Shown here: positions 46,632-56,106 of the stretch, in pieces | Numbering within the stretch: the first letter of the stretch is position 1 | Layout: each line of letters begins with the position of its first letter | DNA from: Methylogaea oryzae | GTDB lineage: Bacteria; Pseudomonadota; Gammaproteobacteria; Methylococcales; Methylococcaceae | DNA length: 64,000 nt | Direction of reading: 5' to 3' | Assembly: GCF_019669985.1 (NCBI RefSeq) | Contig: NZ_AP019782.1 | Coordinates: forward strand, 2,102,001 to 2,166,000 | Notes under the pieces: generated by a model | Database searches by the model: none | What the model was told of the DNA's origin: nothing | The model's input: only the letters and a program-made list of their open reading frames with translations | Program-made: the position numbers and the translations under genes

Positions 46632-47558
46632 ATGGCCACATCTAGCCGAACCCGTTTTATGGCCGAGAAAAGACGTACGGGAACCACATCCGCGCTGGAC
46701 GGCGGTGACCGGGAATTCGCCTTCACGGTCGCGGAATTTCACAAGATCCGCGAGATGCTTTACCAGCACGCCGGCATTACGCTGAACGACGGCAAAAAAG
46801 ACATGGTCTACAGCCGCCTGGCGCGCCGCCTGCGCAGCAACCGGCTGACATCGTTCCAAGACTACCTGAACTTGCTGGAACAGGACGACGGCACGGAGTG
46901 GGAAGCGTTCATCAACTCCCTGACCACCAACCTCACCGCCTTCTACCGCGAGCCCCACCATTTCCCCATTCTGGCGGACCACATGCGTAGCTTGGCGCAC
47001 AAACGGCCGTTTAAAATATGGTGCTGCGCTGCGTCCACCGGCGAGGAACCCTACACCTTGGCCATGACCGCGGTGGACACGTTCGGCACCTTCACGCCGC
47101 CGGTGGAAATCGTCGCCACGGACATCGACACCAATGTGCTCAGCAAAGCCGCCGCCGGCGTCTACGACATCGACCGCCTCAGCAAACTCCCGACGGCGAC
47201 GGTCAAGCGCTTTTTTCTCAAAGGCACCGGCAGCAACGAGGGAAAAGCCAAGGTGCGGCCGGAGCTGCGCAAGCTCATCACCTTCGGGCAACTGAACTTG
47301 CTCGATGCCCAATGGCCCTTAAGCGGCCCTTTCGACGTGATTTTCTGCCGCAACGTCATGATTTATTTCGACAAGGACACCCAGTACAACATGCTGAGAA
47401 AATTTGTCCCCTTGATGGAACCGCACGGGCTGTTGTTCGCCGGCCACTCCGAAAGCCTGTTCCACGCGGCCGACCTGTTTCGCCTGCGCGGCCAGACCGT
47501 CTACGAATTGGCCAGGGGCAAGGCCGCCGTCGGCAAAGCCGCACCTCATCAACGATAA
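46632..47558 (+). CDS. cheR: Chemoreceptor methyltransferase CheR
   Basis: SAM-dependent methyltransferase that methylates receptor glutamates. The N-terminal helical domain (FHKIREMLYQHAGITLNDGKKDMVYSRLARRLR) and the SAM site (KIWCCAASTGEEPYTLAM, ATDIDTNVLSKA, DVIFCRNVMIYFD, LFAGHSESL) are complete. Length about 308 from ATG 46632; ATG 46659 and TTG 46596 are also in frame and none has a strong ribosome site. Its beta-subdomain probably docks on the EWAEF tails of the two receptors upstream. Confidence 0.94.
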   Translation: MATSSRTRFMAEKRRTGTTSALDGGDREFAFTVAEFHKIREMLYQHAGITLNDGKKDMVYSRLARRLRSNRLTSFQDYLNLLEQDDGTEWEAFINSLTTNLTAFYREPHHFPILADHMRSLAHKRPFKIWCCAASTGEEPYTLAMTAVDTFGTFTPPVEIVATDIDTNVLSKAAAGVYDIDRLSKLPTATVKRFFLKGTGSNEGKAKVRPELRKLITFGQLNLLDAQWPLSGPFDVIFCRNVMIYFDKDTQYNMLRKFVPLMEPHGLLFAGHSESLFHAADLFRLRGQTVYELARGKAAVGKAAPHQR

Positions 47559-47567
47559 GAATCGTCA

Positions 47568-48194
47568 GTGTCCAAGCTCAACAACACGGATCATTTGTAC
47601 GAGGAAGCCCTGGCGGCCAACCTGTACTTCGATAAAACCTTCCACATCGAGGCAGCCAAAATCCTGCCGGGCGAATACTACGCCACCACCCGCCAACTGT
47701 TGATCGTCACCGTGCTCGGCTCCTGCGTTTCCGCCTGCATCCGCGACACCCGCACCGGCATCGGCGGCATGAATCACTTCATGCTGCCCACCAGCAACGA
47801 CGGCGGCGAGCCCCTCAGCGCGTCGGCCCGCTACGGCACCTACGCCATGGAAATCCTCATCAACCAGCTGTTGAAGCTAGGCGCGCGCCGCCAAAATCTC
47901 GAAGCCAAATTGTTCGGCGGCGGCAATGTGCTCAGCGGCTTCACCGTGGCCAACGTGGGCGAACGCAACGTGAATTTCGCCCTGCAATACTTGCGCAACG
48001 AGGGCATCCCCATCGTCGCCCAGGATTTACAGGACATCTATCCGCGTAAGGTGTATTTTTGGCCGCAGGACGGCCGCGTGCTGGTCAAGAAACTGAAATC
48101 GATCCATAACGACACCTTGGCGCAGCGCGAACAGGAATACAGCAAGCGCATCCGTTCGTCGACCGTGGCCGGCGACGTGGAATTGTTCGACTAG
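47568..48194 (+). CDS. cheD: Chemoreceptor glutamine deamidase CheD
   Basis: A 208-residue CheD, which deamidates receptor glutamines and can assist CheY-P hydrolysis. The catalytic Cys is in TVLGSCVSACIRD, the His in GGMNHFMLP, and the Thr region in VANVGERNVNF. Starts with GTG at 47568, nine bases after cheR. The C-terminal extension ends VAGDVELFD. Presence of CheD agrees with receptors that carry Gln at methylation sites. No cheZ or cheC is in the cluster. Confidence 0.95.
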   Translation: MSKLNNTDHLYEEALAANLYFDKTFHIEAAKILPGEYYATTRQLLIVTVLGSCVSACIRDTRTGIGGMNHFMLPTSNDGGEPLSASARYGTYAMEILINQLLKLGARRQNLEAKLFGGGNVLSGFTVANVGERNVNFALQYLRNEGIPIVAQDLQDIYPRKVYFWPQDGRVLVKKLKSIHNDTLAQREQEYSKRIRSSTVAGDVELFD

Positions 48195-48299
48195 CGGTTT
48201 TCGCAGCATCGCCATGATTCAAGTCCCCAGGCACCAAGACGTTCAGCGCTTCCCAGCCCGCGGCACCCCCCGTTCAGCCTTCCAAGCTCACGAAAAACC

Positions 48300-49379
48300 A
48301 TGACAATCAAAGTTCTGGTCGTTGATGACTCCGCCCTGATCCGCAATCTGCTTTCGGAAATCATCAATCAACAACACGGCATGAAATGCATAGGCACCGC
48401 GCCGGACCCGTTGATCGCCCGCGAGATGATCAAGGCGCTGGAGCCGGACGTGCTGACCCTGGACGTGGAAATGCCGAAAATGGACGGGCTGGAGTTTTTG
48501 GAAAAACTCATGCGCCTGCGGCCCATGCCCGTGCTGATGATCTCCACCTTGACCGAGGCCGGTTCGGAAACCACCCTCAGGGCGCTGGAACTGGGCGCGG
48601 TGGATTATATTTCCAAGCCGAAGCTGGACATCGTCAAAGGCATACAGGCCTACGCCGAGGAAATCGCCAACAAAATCCGCATGACGGCCCAGGCCAAAGT
48701 GCGCAAGCGCCTCGTTCCATCCGACGTGCCCAGAGCGCAGAGTGCCGACGCGGTCCTGCCCAAAGCCGCCGGCCTGCTCGGTTCGACGGAAAAATTGCTG
48801 GCCATCGGCGCCTCCACCGGCGGCACCGAAGCCATCAAGGAAGTTCTAATGAGGATGCCGCCGGACTCGCCCGGCATCCTCGTCACCCAGCACATGCCGG
48901 AGCAATTCACCGGCCCCTTCGCCAAGCGGCTGGACGGCTTGTGCAGCCTCAGCGTAAAGGAAGCGGAGGAAGGCGACCGAATCCTGCCGGGCCACGTTTA
49001 TATCGCCCCCGGCCATTCCCATTTGGTGCTGGCGCGCCGCGGCGCCAATTACGTCGTCACGCTGGACAGAGGACCGGAAGTGATGCGCCACCGGCCTTCC
49101 GTGGACGTACTGTTCCGCTCCGTCGCCAACGTGGCCGGCAAAAACGCCCTCGCCATGATCCTCACCGGCATGGGCAAGGACGGCGCGGCGGGCATGCTGG
49201 AATTGAAGCAGGCGGGCGCCTATACCTACGCGCAAGACGAAGCCAGTTGCGTGGTATTCGGCATGCCCAAGGAAGCCATCGCCTTGGGCGGCGTGGACGA
49301 GGTTTTACCGCTGCTGGAAATTCCGGGCCGGGTGATCCAACGCTTGAAGTCCATGGGCCATGGCGCCATCCGCGTTTAA
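48300..49379 (+). CDS. cheB: Chemotaxis protein-glutamate methylesterase CheB
   Basis: A 359-residue CheB with a receiver (Asp55 in [20 protein letters not shown]) and a methylesterase domain whose catalytic triad is visible: Ser172 ([10 protein letters not shown]), His198 (TQHMPEQFT) and Asp294 ([10 protein letters not shown]). It removes methyl groups set by CheR when phosphorylated by CheA, completing the adaptation branch. It is the last plus-strand gene of the cluster. Confidence 0.97.
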   Translation: MTIKVLVVDDSALIRNLLSEIINQQHGMKCIGTAPDPLIAREMIKALEPDVLTLDVEMPKMDGLEFLEKLMRLRPMPVLMISTLTEAGSETTLRALELGAVDYISKPKLDIVKGIQAYAEEIANKIRMTAQAKVRKRLVPSDVPRAQSADAVLPKAAGLLGSTEKLLAIGASTGGTEAIKEVLMRMPPDSPGILVTQHMPEQFTGPFAKRLDGLCSLSVKEAEEGDRILPGHVYIAPGHSHLVLARRGANYVVTLDRGPEVMRHRPSVDVLFRSVANVAGKNALAMILTGMGKDGAAGMLELKQAGAYTYAQDEASCVVFGMPKEAIALGGVDEVLPLLEIPGRVIQRLKSMGHGAIRV

Positions 49380-49400
49380 CGCCCCTAAGGCGCCAGCCGG

Positions 49401-51089
49401 TCAATAGCCGAACAGCACCACGACTTCCGAACCGTCGCCGTCAAAAGTCATATCGGTAGCCAGGCTCTTGACCAACGGCAAGCCGCGCCCGTAGGCGCGA
49501 TGGTTGTTCGCCAAATCCTCCAGCAGCGCCCCGTAATCGAAACCGTTGCCGCTGTCCTTTACCCGGATGCGCAGTACGCGGCGGCCTTGCCACACCGTGC
49601 GCTCGCAGGACACGCAAATATTGCCCTCGGTCAAAGCCGCCATGCGCTGCTCGCGCAGGGCGAGGTACTCTTCGAAGCCCTCCGGGCTGTTCTTCAACCG
49701 CGAGTCCAAGCGCAGCAAACCGTGGTCCAGCGCGTTGTTGAACAATTCGCTGACGATCAGGAACAAGGAAGTGACATGGGGCTTGATGCCGCTGATCTTC
49801 TCCACCAGGCTCATCACCTGCGGCACCACCTCGAAATAACGCAGCTCGTGAGCGCCGAAGCTCAATTCGATACGCCATGTGTCGTCCGCCGACTCCTCCT
49901 GCGCCTGGCCCACGCCGGCGAAAGCCAATTCTTCCTGCTGGGAACCGACATCGATCAGCATGACGGAAATATCGTCCCGCGCCTCGGCGCCGTCCAAGTG
50001 GCGGTTCAAGTCGGCCAACAGCGCGTCGTAGCGCTGCGCCGGCGGCGCCTGCTGCAACACCGACAACATGCGCTCCCAGCCGTAGAACTCGCCGTCCCGG
50101 TTTTCCGCTTCCGACAACCCGTCCGACACCACCACCACCTGCCCCGGCTGAACGATGGTGTAGGCCTCCCAATGGCTGTCGAAGTGATCCCCGCCGAGCA
50201 CGCCCAGGGGGGTGTGGCGCGACACCCAGCGGTGCAACACCTCGCCGTCGTTGGACAGGAAAAACGCCGTGGGATTGCCGCCGTTCCAAACTTTGACCAA
50301 TTGGTCCCGGTCGTTGACGACCACAATCGTGGCGGCCACGAAACGATCCACCGGCAACCAATCGTAAGCTTTTTGATTCAGCTCCCGCGCCACGCTGCTC
50401 AAGGGAAAGCCCTTGCTCACCATGGCGTAAAAAATCTGCGGCAGCGGCAAGACGTTGATGGCCGCCGCCAAGCCGTGCCCGGTCCCGTCCGCCAGCATGG
50501 CGTACAACGCCTGGCCGGGGCTGCGCTGGGCCGCAATCAAGTCGCCGCTGTGGTGTTCCGCGGGAAAGATCCGCCATTTCAGGGAGGGATCGCGCAAGCC
50601 GTCCGCATCGGTCATTTGCCGCATCAAATGCGCGGAAATGCGTTTCTCCTCTTCCGCCTGGAAGTAGTAATGTTCCAATTCGATGGATTTTTGCCGTATC
50701 TGCTCCTGCAAGCGGAAAATGCGCTGCATGGCATCGATTTTGGCCTTGAGGGTGGCGAAATGGACCGGCTTGGTCAGGTAATCGTCGCCGCCGACTTCCA
50801 AGCCCTTGACCATGCTGTCGCGGCTGTCCAGCGCGCTGAGAAACACCACGGGCACCCAGCGGTCGGGATGCAACGCCTTGATGCGCGCCGTGGCCTCGTA
50901 GCCGTCCATGCCCGGCATCATCACGTCCATGAACACCATGTTCGGCTCGTCGGCGGCGTACAACTCGATGGCCTCCTGACCGCCCGAGGCCATAATGGGA
51001 CTATGCCCCATTTGCTTGACCAGCCTGCTCAGCAGCAGCCGATTCTCGGCCACGTCGTCCACGATCAGTATCTTGAGGGAATTTTCCAC
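49401..51089 (-). CDS. REC-PP2C phosphatase-anti-sigma kinase protein (HsbR-like)
   Basis: A 562-residue three-part regulator. Receiver (1-125) with Asp55 (VFMDVMMPGMDG); PP2C/SpoIIE-type phosphatase (about 165-385) with HHSGDLIAA, MLADGTGHGLAAA, SDGLSEAE and ARDDISVMLID metal motifs; and a C-terminal RsbW-type HATPase kinase (about 415-562) with LIVSELFNNALDHGLL and AYGRGLPLVKSL. This is the architecture of Pseudomonas HsbR, which phosphorylates or dephosphorylates the STAS protein HsbA. The STAS gene opens the chemosensory cluster 13 kb away, so phospho-relay from the cluster could set a partner switch. Convergent with cheB, 21 bases between stops. Confidence 0.93.
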   Translation of the reverse strand: MENSLKILIVDDVAENRLLLSRLVKQMGHSPIMASGGQEAIELYAADEPNMVFMDVMMPGMDGYEATARIKALHPDRWVPVVFLSALDSRDSMVKGLEVGGDDYLTKPVHFATLKAKIDAMQRIFRLQEQIRQKSIELEHYYFQAEEEKRISAHLMRQMTDADGLRDPSLKWRIFPAEHHSGDLIAAQRSPGQALYAMLADGTGHGLAAAINVLPLPQIFYAMVSKGFPLSSVARELNQKAYDWLPVDRFVAATIVVVNDRDQLVKVWNGGNPTAFFLSNDGEVLHRWVSRHTPLGVLGGDHFDSHWEAYTIVQPGQVVVVSDGLSEAENRDGEFYGWERMLSVLQQAPPAQRYDALLADLNRHLDGAEARDDISVMLIDVGSQQEELAFAGVGQAQEESADDTWRIELSFGAHELRYFEVVPQVMSLVEKISGIKPHVTSLFLIVSELFNNALDHGLLRLDSRLKNSPEGFEEYLALREQRMAALTEGNICVSCERTVWQGRRVLRIRVKDSGNGFDYGALLEDLANNHRAYGRGLPLVKSLATDMTFDGDGSEVVVLFGY

Positions 51090-51206
51090 GAGTTAGATGC
51101 CCTACTCCGCTTTGCCATGGCTAATCTCCGCGCAAACATCTAGCGTCTTGCGGAACGGGCCATTATTATCGGCGGCCTGATTACGTGAAGGAAATAGTTT
51201 CATTTT

Positions 51207-51545
51207 ATGATGCTGGAAAATTTTCTCGCCCAGGTTCGGCGCGGCGAATCCCCCGCTTTCGACGACACCCAGCGAATCATCGCCGAACACTACCTCTATC
51301 AACCCACGGCGTTCCAAAACGGCCCCGTCGCCAATGCCGCCGGGCAAAACGAAGGCTCTTGCCGGCTGTTCGCCTTCGCCCGCCTGCACGGCTTGAGCGC
51401 CGAGCATACCCTCGCCCTGTTCGGCGAACATTACCGCGACGTTTTGAACGACCCGCAAGGCAACGGCCACGCCAATATACGGGCGTTTATGGAGCACGGC
51501 TGGGCCGGAATCGCCTTCCGTGGCGAGCCCTTAACGCCGCGCTAG
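51207..51545 (+). CDS. HopJ-family protein
   Basis: A 112-residue HopJ type III effector-like domain protein (ENFLAQVRRGESPAFDDTQRIIAEHYLYQPTAFQNG, then GSCRLFAFARLHGLSAEHTLALFGEHYRDVL). Despite the name, such stand-alone proteins are widespread in free-living gammaproteobacteria without type III secretion, so an effector role is not implied. Start ATG 51207, directly followed by a second ATG. Monocistronic. Confidence 0.9.
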   Translation: MMLENFLAQVRRGESPAFDDTQRIIAEHYLYQPTAFQNGPVANAAGQNEGSCRLFAFARLHGLSAEHTLALFGEHYRDVLNDPQGNGHANIRAFMEHGWAGIAFRGEPLTPR

Positions 51546-51661
51546 CGCCCGCTCGGCCTAGCCGCCGCCGGGCGCTGCCCCGGCCGGCGGCTATCTCCAA
51601 GCGGCAGAATTCCTTACAATGTGCGGATTACGACAGGCCTCTTCGACAGCTTCCCACCGGC

Positions 51662-52375
51662 ATGGCAAAACGCTCCAACGACAATCGAAGCAACTCACTC
51701 ACCACCGGCGCGACGCGTGGGCTGCTGGCGCCTTTGCTACAGGTGTTCGCCGAGCGTTTTCGCCAAGTGTATTTCCGCGCCGTGGAGTCGGTGGGCTACC
51801 ACAAGCGGGACATCCTCATCAGCCGGGTGGAAACCGCCAGGGACAGTTTCGAGGAAGCCAAGGATCAATTCCAAAGCGCGCTGGAGAAGTTCACCTACCT
51901 CACCAACTTTCACGGCGGAGAGCTGGAAAACGTCTATAGCGAACTCAAGGCGGAATTCGACTACAGCCAATCCAAGGCCGACGGGGTTCGAGACCGCATC
52001 GCCGCCATCCAGGCGGTGGGCGACGCCCTGTTCGACGAATGGCGATCGGAACTCGAGCAATACAAAAACCGCACCCTCAAGGCCAGCAGCAAGCAGCAGC
52101 TGCGCCTCACCTACCAGCACTACACCCAGCTCATCAACGCCATGCACCGGGCGGAAACCCGCATCGACCCGGTGTTGTCGGCGTTCCGCGACCAGGTGCT
52201 GTTCCTCAAGCACAACCTCAACGCCCAAGCCATCGCTTCCCTGGAAGACGAGCTGAGCATGATCAGCATCAACGTCACCGGCCTGGTCCATGCCATGGAA
52301 CGCTCCATCACCGAAGCCAACGCCTTCATGGACTCCCTCAACCGGCAGAAGAGCCTGCCCGCCGCCGGCTCCTGA
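51662..52375 (+). CDS. DUF2959 coiled-coil protein
   Basis: A 237-residue DUF2959 protein of unknown function. The conserved block QVYFRAVESVGYHKRDILISRVE..RDSFEEAKDQFQSALEKFTYLTNFHGGELE and the later LRLTYQHYTQLINAMHRAETRIDPVLSAFRDQVLFLKHNLNAQA match the family. Most relatives are lipoproteins; this one has no clear lipobox or Sec signal at its N-terminus, which may mean a different start or cytoplasmic location. I chose ATG 51662; the frame extends upstream antisense-like. Confidence 0.85.
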   Translation: MAKRSNDNRSNSLTTGATRGLLAPLLQVFAERFRQVYFRAVESVGYHKRDILISRVETARDSFEEAKDQFQSALEKFTYLTNFHGGELENVYSELKAEFDYSQSKADGVRDRIAAIQAVGDALFDEWRSELEQYKNRTLKASSKQQLRLTYQHYTQLINAMHRAETRIDPVLSAFRDQVLFLKHNLNAQAIASLEDELSMISINVTGLVHAMERSITEANAFMDSLNRQKSLPAAGS

Positions 52376-52503
52376 AAACGACGCCCTGCAGCGGCGTTGG
52401 ACTACGCCGCCGAATAGGGTATAAAGCGCCGGAACAGGAGTCGGCGCGGACAGCGAGTAGCCGCGCCAGCGTTTCTTACCCGCAAGCGAACAAGGAGTCG
52501 TCC

Positions 52504-53679
52504 ATGCCCATGCCCCCGCTCAAGCGCCGCACGGCCGTTTTTCTCGCCTGCATCGCCGCGTTGTGTTGCGGCGGCGGCGAAACCGTTGCCCAATCCCGCG
52601 AGACCGCCGCCGAACCGGTTGCCCTGTCTTTTGTCTTCTTCGGCTGCAACCGGCTGGACAAGGACGGGGCCGAAGCCACCGACTCGAAGAGCACGGCCAA
52701 TGTCGCCCAGCTGCTTCAATCCTTCCAGGACATCGCACGGCTGCCCCGCTTACCGCAATACGTGTTCCTGGCCGGAGACATCGTCAAAGCAAAAAAACCG
52801 GGAACCGACGCCCTGGCAAAGCAACTGTCCGCTTGGGTGAAACTGGCCACCAACCCCAAGAAAAACCCTTTGATCGGCAAAGGCGTCCCCCTCGTCGCCT
52901 TCACCGGCAACCACGAACTGCTCGTCAACCAGGACGACGGCGACTGCAAATACGCCCAGTGCCCCAACCCGCCGGCCTATGCCTATTGGCCGCAATTCAT
53001 GGAAAGCAATCCCGCCCATTACGACTTCATCGCCGGCGACAACGGTCCCAAGCAGGGCGGCCCAGACGGCCTGCTGGGCGACGAAAGCCGTCTGTCCTAT
53101 AGCCTGCTCAGCGGCGACACCTTATTCGTCGTGCTCAACACCGACAGCCGGATCGACCGCGACACCATCGGCGACGTGCCTTTGGATTGGCTCAAGCAAC
53201 AGTTGCAGGCCGCCCAGCGGGACAGCGCCGTCCGCCACGTGTTCGTCATGGGCCACAAGCCCCTGCAATCCAGCGACAAGGGCGGCGATCCCGGCGACCG
53301 CACCATCCGCCCCGACGAAGCCGGGGCTTTTTACGCGCTGCTGAACGATCCGGCGGGCGACGGCTCGCCGAGCAAGGTGCGCGCCTACCTGGCGGCCCAC
53401 GCCCACGAATGGAGCCATACCGCCGAACTCACCGTCGGCGGCGTGTCCGGCAAAATCCCCCAGATCGTGGCCGGCAACGGCGGCAGTCCGCCCAACAGCG
53501 CCTGGCAGGGCAAGGACGCCTATTTCGGCTACACACTGGTGGAAATCGGCGGCGACGGAACGATTACGGCGAAAAGCTACGGCCGCCCCATCCAAGCGCC
53601 GTACTACCAGCAGAACACCAGCCCGGCCACCCTGCGGGCCGTCTATACCCTGGGGACGCAGGCGGCGACGGCGCCCTGA
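52504..53679 (+). CDS. Exported metallophosphoesterase
   Basis: A 391-residue calcineurin-type phosphoesterase with a signal peptide (RRTAVFLACIAALCCGGGETVAQ). Dinuclear-metal motifs are recognisable: FFGCNRLDKDG in place of the first GDxH, FLAGDIVK, FTGNHELL, FVMGHKPL and AAHAHEWSH. The substitution in the first motif and a long insert around YWPQFMESNPAHYDF distinguish it from simple UshA- or PhoD-type enzymes. Ribosome site AAGGAG. Convergent with the P460 gene. Confidence 0.88.
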   Translation: MPMPPLKRRTAVFLACIAALCCGGGETVAQSRETAAEPVALSFVFFGCNRLDKDGAEATDSKSTANVAQLLQSFQDIARLPRLPQYVFLAGDIVKAKKPGTDALAKQLSAWVKLATNPKKNPLIGKGVPLVAFTGNHELLVNQDDGDCKYAQCPNPPAYAYWPQFMESNPAHYDFIAGDNGPKQGGPDGLLGDESRLSYSLLSGDTLFVVLNTDSRIDRDTIGDVPLDWLKQQLQAAQRDSAVRHVFVMGHKPLQSSDKGGDPGDRTIRPDEAGAFYALLNDPAGDGSPSKVRAYLAAHAHEWSHTAELTVGGVSGKIPQIVAGNGGSPPNSAWQGKDAYFGYTLVEIGGDGTITAKSYGRPIQAPYYQQNTSPATLRAVYTLGTQAATAP

Positions 53680-53717
53680 TGCAGGTTGCGGCGATACCGG
53701 GAGGTATCGCCGCCGCC

Positions 53718-54215
53718 TTACGGAAAAGTCGCCGGCCGGGTGAAAACGTAGTCCCTACCCTTCACCGCCGAATGGCATTGGAAGCATTCCTGATCGAAGG
53801 CCGCGTCCTTGCCATAGGGCGCCAATTCTTTGCCCAGCCAACGGGCGTAGCCCCAACCGCCGGTAGCGGCGTATTTGGCCGCATCCTTCACCATGAACTC
53901 CACGTGCTGCAGCTCACCGGGCACCACGGCGGCGGGCCAATCCGGCGAAGTGGATTCCTTCCAAGCGATCTTGGCCAGAATAGCGCCGTCGGGCCAGGGC
54001 TGCGTGCGGCCCTGGCGCGCCGCCTCGATGGCCGCCGGATTGCCGAGGATGGCGCGCAAGCTGTTCTTGTCGTTGCGATGGGAAACGCCGATGACGCGCC
54101 ACTCCTTGAAATAGGCCGGCAGGGTAATGCCGTTGGGGGCGGCGGCCGGAGCGGGCTCGCCCGCCTGAACGGTTGCCGCGCCCAGCAGCGCCAATAACCA
54201 GATTGCTTGTTTCAT
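53718..54215 (-). CDS. Cytochrome P460-family c-type cytochrome
   Basis: A 165-residue periplasmic cytochrome with signal peptide (KQAIWLLALLGAATVQA) and one heme-c site CFQCH at residues 144-148, followed by SAVKGRDYVFTRP. FKEWRVIGVSHRNDK, KESTSPDWP and ATGGWGYARW are typical of the P460/cytochrome c'-beta group. P460 enzymes oxidise hydroxylamine and can combine it with NO to give N2O; cytochrome c'-beta binds NO. Whether the heme-lysine cross-link is present needs structural alignment. It lies 79 bases downstream of norR on the same strand with its own good ribosome site (GGAGG), consistent with a role in NO metabolism. Confidence 0.9.
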   Translation of the reverse strand: MKQAIWLLALLGAATVQAGEPAPAAAPNGITLPAYFKEWRVIGVSHRNDKNSLRAILGNPAAIEAARQGRTQPWPDGAILAKIAWKESTSPDWPAAVVPGELQHVEFMVKDAAKYAATGGWGYARWLGKELAPYGKDAAFDQECFQCHSAVKGRDYVFTRPATFP

Positions 54216-54266
54216 CGTTGCCTCCGATCGCCGAATGTAAAGTGGTTCAGGCCTGCCATGGTAGCC

Positions 54267-54296
54267 GACCGCGGGCCGGCCGCGCCAGCCGCGGTC
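54267..54296 (-). terminator. GC-rich hairpin at the end of norR
   Basis: Arms GACCGCGG (54267-54274) and CCGCGGTC (54289-54296) around 14 bases; the second arm overlaps the norR stop. No T-tract, so it may only reduce read-through from norR into the P460 gene. Confidence 0.4.
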
Positions 54297-55866
54297 AGTA
54301 CTGTCCGTCGCCGGACTTCAGCCCCAGACGCTTGGCCAAGCGGTGCAGATTGCCCCTGTCCAGCCCGAGGCGGCGCGCCGCTTCCGACCAATTGGCATTG
54401 CATTCGCCCAGGCGCTGCAAGATCAGCCTGCGCTGAAAATCCTCCACCGCCCTTGCCAACGTCGTGTCGCTGGACGGCGGCGACGCCTCGGCGGCGGCCT
54501 CCGGCATGCCGGAAAAATCGGCGTCGATATCCAGATCGTCGGCATGCAAAACCAGCGAACGCCCCCGGTCGGCCGACGCGCGCAGCGCCGCGCGCAACAC
54601 CACGTGCTCCAGTTCCCGCACGTTGCCGGGCCAACGGTATCCCTGCAACGCCTTAATGGTGGCCGGCGCCAGGCTCACCCGCTCCAAGCCCAAGTGCATG
54701 CGCGCCTGGTCGAGGAAATGCCCGGCCAAGGGCGCGATATCCTCGGGACGCTCCCTCAGCGGCGGCACGTTGAGGGGATAGACGCTGAGGCGATGGTATA
54801 GATCGGCGCGGAACTGGCCCGCTTTGACTTCCTCGGCCAGCTGCCGATTGGTCGCGGCGATGATGCGGACATTGGCGCGGTGGCTCTTGTCCGATCCCAG
54901 CCGTTGAATCTCGCCGAACTGCAACGCACGCAGCAGCTTGGCCTGGATGGATAACGGCAACTCGCCGACTTCGTCCAGAAACAGCGTGCCGCCGTCCGCC
55001 AACTCGAACTTGCCGGCGCGATCGGCGTTGGCTCCGGTAAAAGCGCCGCGCATATGCCCGAACAGCTCACTTTCCGCCAACGATTCGGGCAAGGCGGCGC
55101 AATTGACATACACCAGCGGCTGTTGGGCCCGCTGCGACTGGGCGTGTATGGCGCGAGCCACCACTTCCTTGCCGACGCCGGTCTCCCCCATCACCAGCAC
55201 CGTCAAATCCGAGCGGGCGACGATGCCCACGTTGCGCTTGAGTTCGCGCAAGGCGGGACTTTCGCCGAGCATTTGCCCGCCCCGCTGCATCGCCTCGTTC
55301 ACCAGTTCGCTGGCGACCAAACCGCGATGTTGCGCCAGCCTTTCCAGGGCGCCGATGAAGGTTTCGTAACGCAGGGCGACAGTGGCGATGGCCGCGAAGG
55401 TCTGGAAAATGTGGTCCTCCACGCCGTCGAATACACCGGGTTCCAAAGCGTCGGCCGACAGCACGCCAAACAGCGTGTTTTCGTTGTAGAGAGCGCAACC
55501 CAAGCAGGAATGGACATTCAGCCCCCCCTGCGGAGGGTCCAGCAGCAAGGTATCGTAAGGGTCGGGCCTAGGATCGTCGGCCTTGAAGCGCACCGGCGTT
55601 CTCGACTGCAGAATGGCCGCCAAGCGGGGATGCTGCTCCGGGTGGAATTGCCGGCCCATGACCTCCGGCGAAAGGCCCCGGCTCGCCACGGGAACAAGCA
55701 CGCCATCCTGGTAACGCAACAAAACGCAGGCATGGTTTCCCGTGACCTTGGCGAAAATCTCCAAAAATCCTTCGATGCGCTCCTGCATCGACAAGTGCGC
55801 AGTCAGGCTCAACACGGCCTCTCGAATCGCCTCCCCCGTCACCAACACTTTCTCGCTTTTCTTCAT
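54295..55866 (-). CDS. norR: Nitric-oxide-responsive sigma-54 activator NorR
   Basis: A 523-residue enhancer-binding protein. The N-terminal GAF domain keeps the NorR iron-site signature ([15 protein letters not shown] near 91-105 and VHSCLG with His119 and Cys121), so it should bind NO at a mono-nuclear iron. The AAA+ domain has Walker A GETGVGKE, the sigma-54 contact loop GAFTGA ([10 protein letters not shown]), and Walker [11 protein letters not shown]. The C-terminal Fis-type helix-turn-helix is [25 protein letters not shown] NorR-type box overlaps its own leader. It is divergent from the copper oxidase gene, which has a sigma-54 promoter. Confidence 0.96.
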   Translation of the reverse strand: MKKSEKVLVTGEAIREAVLSLTAHLSMQERIEGFLEIFAKVTGNHACVLLRYQDGVLVPVASRGLSPEVMGRQFHPEQHPRLAAILQSRTPVRFKADDPRPDPYDTLLLDPPQGGLNVHSCLGCALYNENTLFGVLSADALEPGVFDGVEDHIFQTFAAIATVALRYETFIGALERLAQHRGLVASELVNEAMQRGGQMLGESPALRELKRNVGIVARSDLTVLVMGETGVGKEVVARAIHAQSQRAQQPLVYVNCAALPESLAESELFGHMRGAFTGANADRAGKFELADGGTLFLDEVGELPLSIQAKLLRALQFGEIQRLGSDKSHRANVRIIAATNRQLAEEVKAGQFRADLYHRLSVYPLNVPPLRERPEDIAPLAGHFLDQARMHLGLERVSLAPATIKALQGYRWPGNVRELEHVVLRAALRASADRGRSLVLHADDLDIDADFSGMPEAAAEASPPSSDTTLARAVEDFQRRLILQRLGECNANWSEAARRLGLDRGNLHRLAKRLGLKSGDGQY

Positions 55867-55878
55867 CCCTACTCCGTA

Positions 55879-55889
55879 GTCGTATCGAC
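55879..55889. promoter_or_regulatory. NorR box 1 (near the norR start)
   Basis: GTCG-TAT-CGAC, a perfect inverted repeat fitting the NorR core GT-N7-AC. It lies 13 bases upstream of the norR start codon, where binding would also allow autoregulation. Confidence 0.65.
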
Positions 55890-55916
55890 ATCACCGTGGT
55901 CCGTGCGACGCCGCGC

Positions 55917-55929
55917 TGTCACTTTGACA
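55917..55929. promoter_or_regulatory. NorR box 2 (best match)
   Basis: TGTCA-CTT-TGACA, a perfect 13-base inverted repeat containing GT-N7-AC; this is the closest match to the known E. coli NorR enhancer form in the region. It lies about 160 bases upstream of the -24 element. Confidence 0.8.
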
Positions 55930-56025
55930 CGAACCCACCGACTCCCAAGGTAAATTCTAGGTAATTCGCGCCATCAAAAGGACACACAGCCGTTTTCGCG
56001 CCCAAGGCGCCGTCCGGCCAACGAT

Positions 56026-56036
56026 GTCACAAGCAC
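56026..56036. promoter_or_regulatory. Possible NorR box 3
   Basis: GTCACAAGCAC fits GT-N7-AC but only the left half-site is good. It lies about 55 bases upstream of the -24 element. E. coli norVW uses three such sites, so a third weak one is plausible. Confidence 0.45.
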
Positions 56037-56090
56037 ACGACAGCGCCGCAAAGCAAACCGTAACGCACTGATACAGCTCGATATTTTTAT

Positions 56091-56106
56091 TGGCACCACT
56101 ATTGCA
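56091..56106 (+). promoter_or_regulatory. Sigma-54 promoter of the copper-oxidase operon
   Basis: TGGCAC-N5-TTGCA is an exact match to the -24/-12 consensus (TGGCAC, 56091-56096; TTGCA, 56102-56106). Transcription would start near 56117 and run into the two-domain copper oxidase. NorR works only with sigma-54, so the divergent norR and this promoter support each other. Confidence 0.9.

Noticed and set aside
51207..51545. Type III effector function for the HopJ-like gene
   Set aside because: No secretion genes or chaperone nearby, and stand-alone HopJ-domain proteins are common in non-pathogens.
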